Source: Actinomycetes bacterium
GTDB lineage: Bacteria; Actinomycetota; Acidimicrobiia; Acidimicrobiales; Microtrichaceae
Length of the DNA: 24,847 nt
Assembly: GCA_023434535.1 (NCBI GenBank)
Contig: JAEYSR010000016.1
Span: 1 to 24,847 of the forward strand
Reading direction: 5' to 3'
Below the pieces are notes generated by a model, which had not been told where the DNA came from, did no database searches, and saw only the letters and a program-made list of their open reading frames with translations. Position 1 is the stretch's first letter, and every line of letters begins with the position of its first letter. Shown piece after piece: positions 7,215 through 14,501 of the stretch. The translations under genes and the position numbers were made by a program.

Positions 7215-7631
7215 ATGGGTTCCGAGTCGGTCGGGGAGTCGAGGGTGGAGTGGGCCGCTGTGGTGGTCGGCGGGCTCCGCGCCGCGTCGGGCGTGTCGTT
7301 CCTCGTCGCGCCAGAGGCCGCCAACCGCCTGTGGGGCGACGACGCCCCTCCCGACACCACCGCCAGCCTCCTGCTGCGGTCGATGGGCTACCGCGACGCG
7401 CTCGTGGGCGGGCTGCTGGCCTGGAACGGGGCTCGCGGGAACCGCACGGCGGGCTGGTACCTGGCCTCGGCCGGGGCGGACGCCGCCGACCTGCTCGGTG
7501 GCCTGGCCAACCACCACCGCATGTCGGACCGCCAGATCCGGATCGGGCTCGGTGGGGCGGTCGTGGGCATCGGCGTCGGCGTGGTCGGTGCGCTCCGCAG
7601 CCGGCGGCGCGACTCCCGATCGGTCTCCTAG
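7215..7631 (+). CDS. Small membrane protein, DUF4267-like
   Basis: A protein of 138 residues with about four hydrophobic segments: around VEWAAVVVGGLRAASGVSFLV, ALVGGLLAWNG, WYLASAGADAADLLGGLA and the Gly/Val-rich end IGLGGAVVGIGVGVVGAL. A basic tail RSRRRDSRS follows. The RxxGxRDxxxG arrangement (SMGYRDALVGGLL) is typical of small DUF4267-type membrane proteins of unknown function. GGGGGGA at 7204-7210 sits just before ATG 7215. It is convergent with pucG at the 3' end, with a hairpin between them, and divergent from the AhpD-like gene. There is no evidence that it belongs to the purine locus. Confidence 0.7.
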   Translation: MGSESVGESRVEWAAVVVGGLRAASGVSFLVAPEAANRLWGDDAPPDTTASLLLRSMGYRDALVGGLLAWNGARGNRTAGWYLASAGADAADLLGGLANHHRMSDRQIRIGLGGAVVGIGVGVVGALRSRRRDSRSVS

Positions 7632-7643
7632 CCGCCGGTCGGG
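7615..7643. terminator. Hairpin between the small membrane protein gene and pucG
   Basis: CCCGATCGG at 7615-7623 pairs with CCGGTCGGG at 7635-7643 as nine base pairs with one G-U wobble and an 11-base loop. The stem overlaps the end of the + strand gene and abuts the reverse stop of pucG at 7644-7646. It is a candidate terminator for the purine operon and for the convergent gene. Confidence 0.45.
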
Positions 7644-8912
7644 TCAGTAGGTCGCGAGGGCGGCGTCGACCCCGGCGCCGGCGCACACCGCGACGCCGGC
7701 TCGTCGGAGGGAGTCCTCCAGGGCGTCGAGGGTGCGGAGGACGGCGTCCCTGCCGGCGTTGACCCCCATGGTCCCGATCCGCCAGATCCGGCCGTGGAGC
7801 GGCCCGAACGACGTGCCGATCTCGATGCCGTGGCGCTCCAGCAGGTCGGCCCGCACGGAGTCGCCGTCGACGCCGTCGGGGATGAACACGCCCACCACGT
7901 TCTGCATCCGGTGGTCGTCGCTCCCGTAGGTGGTCAGGCCGAGGGCCCGCACCCCGGCGACCATGGCGGCGCCGTGGACCCGGTGGCGCTCGACGGCGTG
8001 GTCCACCCCCTCCTCGAGCAGGATGCGGGCGCACTCGAACGCCGCGTAGAGCATCGAGGTGGCCTCGGTGTGATGGTTGAGCCGCAGCGGTCCCCAGTAG
8101 TCCAGGATCATGGCGAGGTCGAGGTAGTTGGAGCGGATGCGCTGCTCGGGCGGCAGCTCGTCGTCGAGGCCGTCGCCGTTCGTGGGTGAGCCTTGGATCC
8201 CGGCCTCCACGCTGTGGCGGGACCGGATCCGCTCGACCGCCCGGGCCGACAGCGACAGCGGCGCGCTCCCGGGCGGGCCGGCCAGGCACTTCTGCAGGCC
8301 GACCGACACCGCGTCGACGCCCCAGAGGTCCATCTCGAACGCGTTCCCGCCGATCGACGCGGTGGCGTCCGCGTAGAGCATCACGTCGTGGTCCGCGCAC
8401 ACCTGCCCGACGCCGGCGAGCGGCTGGAGCATGGTGGTGGACGTGTCTCCCTGCACGCTGGCGACCAGGACCGGAGACCGGCCCGCGCTCTCCATCCGCC
8501 GCAACGCCTCGTCGACCTGCTCCGGGTCGACGACCTCGCCCCACGGCACCTCGACGGTCTCGACGTGGGCGCCGCAGCGCTGGGCGATCTCGGTCAGGAG
8601 GTGGCCGAACCGACCCATGACGAGCACCAGGACCGCGTCGCCGGGCCGGAGCAGGGAGACGAGGCAGGCCTCGATGCCGGCCCGCGACGTGCCGTCGACG
8701 ACCACGGTCGCCTCGTTCTGCGTGCGGAACACGCCCCGGTACAGCTCCATGGTCCGGTTCATCAGGCCGGTCATGGCCGGGTCGAACTGGCCGATCAGCG
8801 GCTGGGCCATGGCGGCGAGGACCCTGGGGTCGGCGTCGATCGGACCGGGGCCCATCAGGAGCCGGTCGGGCGGGACGAACGGTGTCAGGTCGGGTCCGTC
8901 GCTGGTGGTCAT
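7644..8912 (-). CDS. pucG: (S)-ureidoglycine--glyoxylate aminotransferase PucG
   Basis: A class V aminotransferase of 422 residues. Known PucG enzymes transfer the amino group of ureidoglycine to glyoxylate, giving oxalurate and glycine. Visible features are the LMGPGPIDADPRV start, VVDGTSRAGIEA near 71-82, DAT in the cofactor site near 182-184, and the PLP lysine Lys208 in VSVGLQKCLAGPPG, a segment characteristic of the PucG/alanine-glyoxylate group. The C-terminal half has RIGTMGVNAGRDAVLRTL. The alternative name, alanine-glyoxylate or serine-glyoxylate aminotransferase, is less likely because the gene is the last of six in a urate-to-ureidoglycine operon. Its ATG overlaps the stop of puuE (ATGA). 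Confidence 0.93.
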   Translation of the reverse strand: MTTSDGPDLTPFVPPDRLLMGPGPIDADPRVLAAMAQPLIGQFDPAMTGLMNRTMELYRGVFRTQNEATVVVDGTSRAGIEACLVSLLRPGDAVLVLVMGRFGHLLTEIAQRCGAHVETVEVPWGEVVDPEQVDEALRRMESAGRSPVLVASVQGDTSTTMLQPLAGVGQVCADHDVMLYADATASIGGNAFEMDLWGVDAVSVGLQKCLAGPPGSAPLSLSARAVERIRSRHSVEAGIQGSPTNGDGLDDELPPEQRIRSNYLDLAMILDYWGPLRLNHHTEATSMLYAAFECARILLEEGVDHAVERHRVHGAAMVAGVRALGLTTYGSDDHRMQNVVGVFIPDGVDGDSVRADLLERHGIEIGTSFGPLHGRIWRIGTMGVNAGRDAVLRTLDALEDSLRRAGVAVCAGAGVDAALATY

Positions 8913-9892
8913 CGGCCCCTCGCCGGTGGGTGGTTCTCGATCCAGTGCCGGGCCACGTCGACCCGGCGGCAGACCCACACGTCGTCGAACGACGTGACGT
9001 GGTCGACCAGCCGGCGCAGCGCCCCGAAGCGGGCCGGTCGACCGATGACCCGGCCGTGCAGCCCGATCGACAGCATCCTCGGGGTGTGGGCGCCCTCGGC
9101 GTACAACTCGTCGAACGCGTCCCGGCAGTACGTCAGGAACTGCTCCCCGGTGTGGAACCCCTGCGGGGCCACGAAGCGCATGTCGTTGGTGTCGAGCGTG
9201 TAGGGCACGACGAGGTGGTCGTGGCCGTCGACGTCGGTCCAGTACGGGAGGTCGTCGGAGTAGGAGTCGGAGTCGTAGAGGAACCCGCCGTGCTCGACGA
9301 CCAGCTGCCGTGTGGCCGGGGAGTCGCGGCCGGTGTACCAGCCGAGCGGCGGCTCACCGGTCAGCTCGGCGATGATCCGGACCGCCTCGGCCATGTGGGC
9401 CCGCTCGGTCTCCACGTCGACGTCCTGGTAGCTGATCCAACGCAGCCCGTGGGAGGCGATCTCGTGGCCGTCGGCGAGGATGCGCTCGACCACTGCGGGG
9501 TTGGCCTGCAGGGCCCGGGCGACGCCGAAGATCGTGAGGGGAAGGCCGCGCTCCCGGAAGAGGTCGAGGACGCGCCACACTCCGACGCGGCTCCCGTACT
9601 CGTAGAGCGTCTCCATGCTCATGTGCCGGTCCGGGAACGGTGCGGCGCCGATGATCTCCGACAGGAACGTCTCCGACGCCGGGTCCCCGTACTGCACAGA
9701 GCACTCGGCCCCTTCCTCGACGTTGAGGACGAAGCTCACCGCCACACGGGCCCCGCCGGGCCAGCGCACCTCGGGCGGTGCGTCGCCGTAGCCGACGAGG
9801 TCGCGGTCGCCCGGGCCGTCGGTCCTCGGGTCCCGTCCCCAGCGGTCCGGCCGCGATGAGTCGGCTGCGGCGCCGGGCTCCGCGCCGGTCAT
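8909..9892 (-). CDS. puuE: Allantoinase PuuE (polysaccharide deacetylase fold)
   Basis: A protein of 327 residues resembling the metal-light, NodB-fold allantoinase that opens allantoin to allantoate. It is unrelated to the amidohydrolase-type AllB. Supporting segments are RVAVSFVLNVEEGAECSVQ near the start of the domain, ASETFLSEI, EYGSRVGVWRVLDLF, DGHEIASHGLRWI, GWYTGRDSPATRQLV, LYDSDSYSDDLPYW and LSIGLHGRVIGRPAR. These match the PuuE arrangement, whereas NodB deacetylases would have a stricter H-x3-H metal motif. ATG 9892 overlaps the stop of the allantoate amidohydrolase gene, and its own stop overlaps the start of pucG. The first 50 residues are polar and Gly/Pro-rich, longer than I would expect. 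Confidence 0.9.
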   Translation of the reverse strand: MTGAEPGAAADSSRPDRWGRDPRTDGPGDRDLVGYGDAPPEVRWPGGARVAVSFVLNVEEGAECSVQYGDPASETFLSEIIGAAPFPDRHMSMETLYEYGSRVGVWRVLDLFRERGLPLTIFGVARALQANPAVVERILADGHEIASHGLRWISYQDVDVETERAHMAEAVRIIAELTGEPPLGWYTGRDSPATRQLVVEHGGFLYDSDSYSDDLPYWTDVDGHDHLVVPYTLDTNDMRFVAPQGFHTGEQFLTYCRDAFDELYAEGAHTPRMLSIGLHGRVIGRPARFGALRRLVDHVTSFDDVWVCRRVDVARHWIENHPPARGR

Positions 9893-11181
9893 CGGAACCC
9901 CGGGTCGCCGATCGGCGCGGGATCGCTCCCGTCCAGGATCCGGTCCAGCTCGAGCAGGGTGCGCAGCAGCATCTCGGCACCGGCGACCAGGTGCTGGGGG
10001 TCGGTGCGCTCCAGGGGTGAGTGGCTGATGCCTCCGATGCTGGGCACGAAGATCATCCCGATGGGCAGGAGGCGCCCGATCACCTGGGCGTCGTGGCCCG
10101 CTCCGCTCGGCAGCAGCTCCCACCCGGTGCCGGACCGCTCGCACACGTCGATCGCGGCGCCCAGGATCCGTGGGTCGCTCGTGACCGGCGGGACCATCTG
10201 CCCGAGGCGGCGGTCGATGGCCACGCCCCGCCTCTCGGCGATCCCGTCGAGGGCGGCGAGGAGGCGGAGGGTCCCGGCCGTGAGGGTGGCCTCGTCCTCG
10301 TCCCGGAGCTCGATGCCCATCTCCACCTTGCCCGGCACCACGTTGCGGACGTTGGGTCCGACCATGAGGTGGCCGCACGTGGCGACCCTCACCGACCCGG
10401 GACCGGGGAGCGCCTCGACCGCGGCGATGACCTCGGCGGCCGCGGCCAGGGCGTCGTGGCGCAGCTCCATGGGAGTGGTGCCGGCGTGGTTGGCCACGCC
10501 GGTGATCGCGATGTCCACGGCCTGCCGGCCGGTGATCGCGGTGACGACGCCGACCGAGTTCCCGCTGGTGTGCAGCACGGGACCCTGCTCGATGTGCAGC
10601 TCGACGAAGGCGTCGATGTCCTCGGGCGTCCAGCGGGCCTCACGCAGCCGTTCGGGGTCGCCGCCCGCGGCGCGGATCCGCTCGGCGACGCTGACGCCCT
10701 CGTCGTCGACCTCGTCGGGCGGGGCCTCCTCCAGGTGGCCGACGCAGGCGTAGCTGCCGGTCATGCCGCTGGTCCCACGCGCCCCCTCCTCGTTGGCGAA
10801 CGCCGCCACCAGCAGGCCGTGCGCCATGTGGTAGCTGGCGTCGTGGAGGCTGGACGCCACCTCGAGAGCGGAGAGCACGCCGTAGGTGCCGTCGAGCGGT
10901 CCGGCCTGGACGACGGTGTCGAGGTGGCTGCCCGTCGCCAGCCACCGACCGCCGCGACCGGGGCTCCGGCCGATCAGGTTGGCGGCCGCATCGACGGTGG
11001 GGTGGAGGTCCGACGCCGCCATCCACCGGGCGACCAGGTCGCGCGCCTCGACGTCGGCATCGCCCCACGCCTCGCGCGTCACGCCGCCCCGGGGGTCCGC
11101 GCCGATGCGGGACAGCTGGTCGATCCGGTCGAGCAGCCGCGCTCCGTCGAGCGTGATCTCGGGGACCTCGACCGTGCTCAC
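9889..11181 (-). CDS. allC: Allantoate amidohydrolase (M20/hydantoinase-carbamoylase family)
   Basis: A protein of 430 residues in the M20-type zinc or manganese amidohydrolase family (AllC, PucF, HyuC). It should convert allantoate to ureidoglycine, ammonia and CO2, supplying PucG. Visible metal and substrate motifs: GSHLDTVVQAGPLDGTYGV (His and Asp ligands), AFANEEGARGTSGMTGS (Glu pair), FVELHIEQGPVLH (His), GVANHAGTTPM and the late GGISHSPLE (His). N-carbamoyl-amino-acid hydrolase and ureidoglycolate amidohydrolase are close relatives; the location between uraD and puuE decides for allantoate. The start is GTG 11181, overlapping the uraD stop as GTGA, and its stop overlaps the puuE start. 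It corresponds to pucF of Bacillus. Confidence 0.92.
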   Translation of the reverse strand: MSTVEVPEITLDGARLLDRIDQLSRIGADPRGGVTREAWGDADVEARDLVARWMAASDLHPTVDAAANLIGRSPGRGGRWLATGSHLDTVVQAGPLDGTYGVLSALEVASSLHDASYHMAHGLLVAAFANEEGARGTSGMTGSYACVGHLEEAPPDEVDDEGVSVAERIRAAGGDPERLREARWTPEDIDAFVELHIEQGPVLHTSGNSVGVVTAITGRQAVDIAITGVANHAGTTPMELRHDALAAAAEVIAAVEALPGPGSVRVATCGHLMVGPNVRNVVPGKVEMGIELRDEDEATLTAGTLRLLAALDGIAERRGVAIDRRLGQMVPPVTSDPRILGAAIDVCERSGTGWELLPSGAGHDAQVIGRLLPIGMIFVPSIGGISHSPLERTDPQHLVAGAEMLLRTLLELDRILDGSDPAPIGDPGFR

Positions 11182-11693
11182 GGGGCGACCAGCATGCGGA
11201 GCCGCAGCTCGGCGATCGTCTGGACCTGGTCGAACGCCTCGACCCGCTCCTCGTCGGTGGGCAGCGTCATCCGTCGCTCCAGCTCCCGGAGGATCTTCGG
11301 CTGCGTCCGCCCGCGCACGGCGATGATGAACGGGAAGCCGTGGCGCTCCAGGTACTCGCGGTTGGCGTCGGCCAGGCGCCGGGCCACGTCGTCGGTCATC
11401 CGGTCCAGCCCGGCGGAGGCCTGCTCGTCCACCGACGCGTCGGCCATGGGTCCCCGGTCGCCGAGCTGCGGGTGGGCCCGCAGCAGCTCCAGGCGCTGCT
11501 CGTCGTCGAGGGCGTCGGCGGCGGCACGGAAGGCGGCGAGCAGGTCGTCGAGGTCCGCGAACGGCGCGCTCCGGAACGCCTCCTCGGCCAGCCGGGGCGA
11601 GTCCTCGAACACGGAGCCGAACGCGTCCACGAACGAGTCGAGGTCCATGTACGAGACCTCCTGGACGGTCCACGTCGGGGCGGGCGAGGTCAC
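11178..11693 (-). CDS. uraD: 2-oxo-4-hydroxy-4-carboxy-5-ureidoimidazoline (OHCU) decarboxylase
   Basis: A protein of 171 residues, the normal length for stand-alone UraD. It decarboxylates OHCU to S-allantoin, the third step after urate. Key features are FGSVFEDSPRLAEEAF near residues 25-40, the catalytic His74 within AHPQLGDR (73-80), ASAGLDRM, and GFPFIIAVRGRT in the later half. These match the family's HPxLG and FGFPFI-x-A-R signatures. It starts at GTG 11693, one base after the uraH stop region, with GGGAG upstream, and its stop overlaps the GTG of the next gene. In some bacteria UraD is fused to uricase (PucL); here it is free. Confidence 0.95.
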   Translation of the reverse strand: MTSPAPTWTVQEVSYMDLDSFVDAFGSVFEDSPRLAEEAFRSAPFADLDDLLAAFRAAADALDDEQRLELLRAHPQLGDRGPMADASVDEQASAGLDRMTDDVARRLADANREYLERHGFPFIIAVRGRTQPKILRELERRMTLPTDEERVEAFDQVQTIAELRLRMLVAP

Positions 11694-11694
11694 C

Positions 11695-12060
11695 TCAGCT
11701 CCCTCGGTAGGTGGTGTAGGACCACGGCGTGACGAGCAGCGCCACGTGGACCGACCCGGTGTCGGGGCCGATGTGGACGTGTACGGGGACGAGGTCGAGG
11801 TACGGGGTGGTGCCGGCCGGCACCGCGCCGGTCGCGGCGAAGTGATCTCCGACGGCGAACGTCAGCTCGTAGCGGCCGGGTGAGAGGTCGGCGCCGCTCA
11901 CCAGGGGGGCGTCGGTCCGGCCGTCGTCGTTGGTGCGGGTGGCCGCGACGACCATCGGGACGCCGTCGTCGCCGACGCGGACGACCTCGATGGCCACTCC
12001 GGCGGCCGGTCGGCCGCGGCCGGTGTCGAGCACGTGGGTCGTCAGGTGCTGCTCGGTCAT
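11695..12060 (-). CDS. uraH: 5-hydroxyisourate hydrolase (transthyretin-like)
   Basis: A protein of 121 residues, the normal length of bacterial transthyretin-related proteins. It hydrolyses 5-hydroxyisourate to OHCU. All diagnostic residues are visible: His9 in THVLDT, Arg48 in NDDGR, His105 in VHVALLVTPWSY, and the C-terminal YRGS tetrapeptide (118-121) that separates the enzyme from true transthyretin. There is no signal peptide, so it is cytoplasmic. The gene lies 25 bases after hpxO, which makes its substrate, and one base before uraD, which takes its product. Confidence 0.97.
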   Translation of the reverse strand: MTEQHLTTHVLDTGRGRPAAGVAIEVVRVGDDGVPMVVAATRTNDDGRTDAPLVSGADLSPGRYELTFAVGDHFAATGAVPAGTTPYLDLVPVHVHIGPDTGSVHVALLVTPWSYTTYRGS

Positions 12061-12085
12061 GTCCGACAGGCTCCCAGAACAGGGG

Positions 12086-13267
12086 TCACCGGCACGGCCC
12101 GGACTCGATGGTGCGGCAGATGCCGTTGATGATGTCGGAGCCGTCCGAACCGCGGAGCTCCCGGTACCAGGCGTCGGTCTCGGCCGGGTCGTGGCAGTGG
12201 GTCATCCGGGCCCGCTTGGTGGCCCTCTCCATGACCTCCGACGTTCGGGGGACGCGCTCGTCGGAGTAGCGCTGGACGGCGTCGGCCACCGACACGGTGG
12301 TGGAGCGGAGGTAGCCGGCGAGGACCAGCGCGTCCTCCATGGCCTGGCAGCCGCCCTGGCCGAGGTCGGGCGGCGTGGCGTGGACCGCGTCGCCGAGCAG
12401 GGCGACCCGTCCCCTGGCGAAGTTCTCGACCGGGTCGTTCGAGCGGATCACCACGTGGTTGGTGGCGGCGGGCTCCAAGGTGGAGATGACGTCGAGGACG
12501 GGCTGGTCCCAGTGCCCGAACTGCTCGGTGAGGAACTCCCGCGCGTCGGGTTCGGTGCCGCCGGGCCCGAACGCCGGGTCGTCGCCCGGCAGGGGGACGT
12601 CGAAGAAGAAGTAGTGCCCGTCCCGCACCGGCATGGTGGACACCCGCTTGCCCTCGCCCAGGTAGACGGTCCAGCCGTCGTCGGGACCCATGCCCTTGGG
12701 CACGATCCCGTTCCAGTTGTGGTAGCCGACGTAGTACCGCTCCACGTCGTGGCCGAGGACGTACTCCCGCAGGGAGGAGCGCGCTCCGTCGGCCACGACG
12801 ACGAGCTCGGCGGTCATCTCGGTGGCGGAGCCGTCCTCCATCTCGACGGTGGCCGTGACCGACGTGTCGTCCTGGTCGAGCGCCACGCACTCGGCCCCGA
12901 GCGTCACGTGCTCGGGCCCGGCGGCGCCGAGCAGGAGGTCCTGGAGGTCGGACCGGCGCACAGGGTACGGGCGCTGGCCGACACGGCTGACCAGGGGCTC
13001 GAGGTCGAACTCGCAGTACGGGTCGCCGGCCGGGTCCCGGTACACGACCCGGTCCATGATCCCGCCGATCGCCGCGACGTCCGGGCCCAGGCCGAGCCGG
13101 TTCAGGACCTTGACCCCGTTCGACCAGAGCGAGATGCCGGCCCCGACGGGGCGCATCGCGGGGACCCGGTCGATGACCCGGACGCGGTGTCCGTCGCGCT
13201 GCAGGGCGATCGCGGTGCTGAGCCCGCCCATGCCGGCGCCGACGACGAGCACGTCCAACGATTCCAT
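12086..13267 (-). CDS. hpxO: FAD-dependent urate hydroxylase (HpxO type)
   Basis: A class A flavin monooxygenase of 393 residues. HpxO uses NADH and O2 to make 5-hydroxyisourate from urate, replacing the cofactor-free uricase. The sequence shows the N-terminal dinucleotide motif GAGMGGLSTAIALQRDGH near 10-27, YPVRRSDLQDLL, the DG motif VVVADGARSSLR, and the FAD motif ALLGDAVHATPPDLGQGGCQA. The active-site region GEGKRVSTMPVRDGHYFFF also fits HpxO rather than salicylate or 3-hydroxybenzoate hydroxylases. It is the first gene of the operon that continues with uraH 25 bases downstream. A palindromic candidate operator ends 32 bases upstream of ATG 13267. Confidence 0.93.
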   Translation of the reverse strand: MESLDVLVVGAGMGGLSTAIALQRDGHRVRVIDRVPAMRPVGAGISLWSNGVKVLNRLGLGPDVAAIGGIMDRVVYRDPAGDPYCEFDLEPLVSRVGQRPYPVRRSDLQDLLLGAAGPEHVTLGAECVALDQDDTSVTATVEMEDGSATEMTAELVVVADGARSSLREYVLGHDVERYYVGYHNWNGIVPKGMGPDDGWTVYLGEGKRVSTMPVRDGHYFFFDVPLPGDDPAFGPGGTEPDAREFLTEQFGHWDQPVLDVISTLEPAATNHVVIRSNDPVENFARGRVALLGDAVHATPPDLGQGGCQAMEDALVLAGYLRSTTVSVADAVQRYSDERVPRTSEVMERATKRARMTHCHDPAETDAWYRELRGSDGSDIINGICRTIESGPCR

Positions 13268-13299
13268 CCGGACGTGATACCCCGACCCCCGTACACTCG

Positions 13300-13330
13300 C
13301 AACATTTTGTTGAAGTCGATCGTGTGAACA
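13300..13330. promoter_or_regulatory. Candidate purine operator between hpxO and the acetamidase gene
   Basis: CAACATTTTGTTG at 13300-13312 is a perfect 5-base inverted repeat with a 3-base centre. It lies beside TCGTGTGAACA at 13320-13330, which reads TGTTCACACGA toward hpxO. The same two elements, in the same order and orientation, precede the TauE-like permease gene at 15867. The site lies in the divergent spacer of 115 bases, so one bound regulator could control both transcripts. Confidence 0.6.
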
Positions 13331-13382
13331 GTTCGCTACGGGCTTGATCCTGCCCCCTCCCCTCCGGATGATGAGCGCCGTC

Positions 13383-14501
13383 ATGGCAGAGACCCACCCC
13401 TCCCGAACGACCGACCCGCTCCACACCGGTGTGGGGCCGATCCCCGGCGACACCTACGTGACGGCGAGCCCCGACACCCTGCGATGGGGCGTGCTGCCCA
13501 CCCCCGACAGCGCTCCGATCGCGTCGGTTGCCGACGGCTCCACGATCACGTTCGACACCGTCAGCCACGAGGGCCTGCTCGGCGACCAGGGCGCCGACGC
13601 CGTGGCGTTCTTCGGGGAGCGTGGGATCGCCGAGGACCGGGTGCTCGACGACGTCAAGGAGCTGAAGGGAACGGCGCTCGGCCGGGAGCTGCCCCACGAC
13701 GGTCCTCACGCCGTGCTCGGACCGGTGCGCGTGGAGGGGGCCGGTGTCGGCGACGTGCTGGTCGTGGAGCCCCTGCAGCTCGACTGCCGGCTGGACTACG
13801 GAGTCATCTCCAACCGGCACGGCCGGGGCGTGCTGTCGGGCGAGATGCCCGACCTCGACGACCGGGGCGAGGTGCCCGACGTGGTGTCGGTGCTGGCGCG
13901 CGTCGGCGAGGACGGACGGGGGAGCGTGACCGCTCCCTCGGGGCGGACGGTGGGCTTCGACCTGCGACCGTTCCTCGGCCTCGTCGGGGTGGTCCCCACC
14001 GACGCGCCGCTCGGCGGATCGCTGCCGTGGAGCTCGACGCCGCCGGGCCCGCACGGGGGCAACCTCGACATCCGTCACCTGGGGGTGGGCTCGCAGCTGC
14101 TGCTGCCGGTGCGCACCGAGGGCGCCGGGCTCTACGTCGGCGACCCGCACTACGCCCAGGGCAACGGCGAGGTCGCGCTGACGGCGTTCGAGGCCCCGTT
14201 GCGGGCCACGCTGCGCGTGAGCGTGCTCCGCGGTCCCGAGGCCCGGCACCTGGCCGCCCTGCTCGACTCGCCCTGGGGTCGGACCGACACCCACACGATC
14301 CTCGTCGGGCTGGGCGACGACCTCGACGAGGCCATGCGCAACTGCGTCCGCCGGGCCGTCGACTACGTCGTCGACGTGACCGGCCTCGACCGCGCGACCG
14401 CGCTGGCGTTCCTGTCCGCCGCCGCCGACTTCGAGGTGTCGCAGGCCGTGAACCTGGTCGTCGGGGTGCACTGCCTGATCCGGACCGCCGACCTCGCGTG
14501 A
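13383..14501 (+). CDS. Acetamidase/formamidase family protein (FmdA_AmdA)
   Basis: A protein of about 372 residues that hydrolyses short amides in characterised relatives, releasing ammonia. Family signatures: RWGVLPT and ITFDTVSHEGLLGDQGADAV near the start, GPHAVLGPVRVEGAGVGDVLVVE, LDYGVISNRHG, PGPHGGNLDIRHLGVGS, and GDPHYAQGNGE near 253-263. In many relatives the last motif reads QGDGE, so an Asp has become Asn here. ATG 13383 is my choice; ATG 13368 or 13371 in the same frame are equally possible, as none has a strong ribosome site. It is divergent from the urate operon with a shared operator-like palindrome, and overlaps the next amidase gene. An amide product of purine breakdown is a plausible substrate (inference). 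Confidence 0.85.
   Translation: MAETHPSRTTDPLHTGVGPIPGDTYVTASPDTLRWGVLPTPDSAPIASVADGSTITFDTVSHEGLLGDQGADAVAFFGERGIAEDRVLDDVKELKGTALGRELPHDGPHAVLGPVRVEGAGVGDVLVVEPLQLDCRLDYGVISNRHGRGVLSGEMPDLDDRGEVPDVVSVLARVGEDGRGSVTAPSGRTVGFDLRPFLGLVGVVPTDAPLGGSLPWSSTPPGPHGGNLDIRHLGVGSQLLLPVRTEGAGLYVGDPHYAQGNGEVALTAFEAPLRATLRVSVLRGPEARHLAALLDSPWGRTDTHTILVGLGDDLDEAMRNCVRRAVDYVVDVTGLDRATALAFLSAAADFEVSQAVNLVVGVHCLIRTADLA

Noticed and set aside
6543..7517. Longer 324-codon version of the AhpD-like gene
   Set aside because: The upstream part is antisense to the small membrane protein gene and lacks family similarity. ATG 7094 has a strong ribosome site.
12057..14471. Minus-strand open frame of about 804 codons across hpxO and the acetamidase gene
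   Set aside because: It is out of frame with hpxO and antisense to the acetamidase-family gene, with low-complexity Arg-rich translation.
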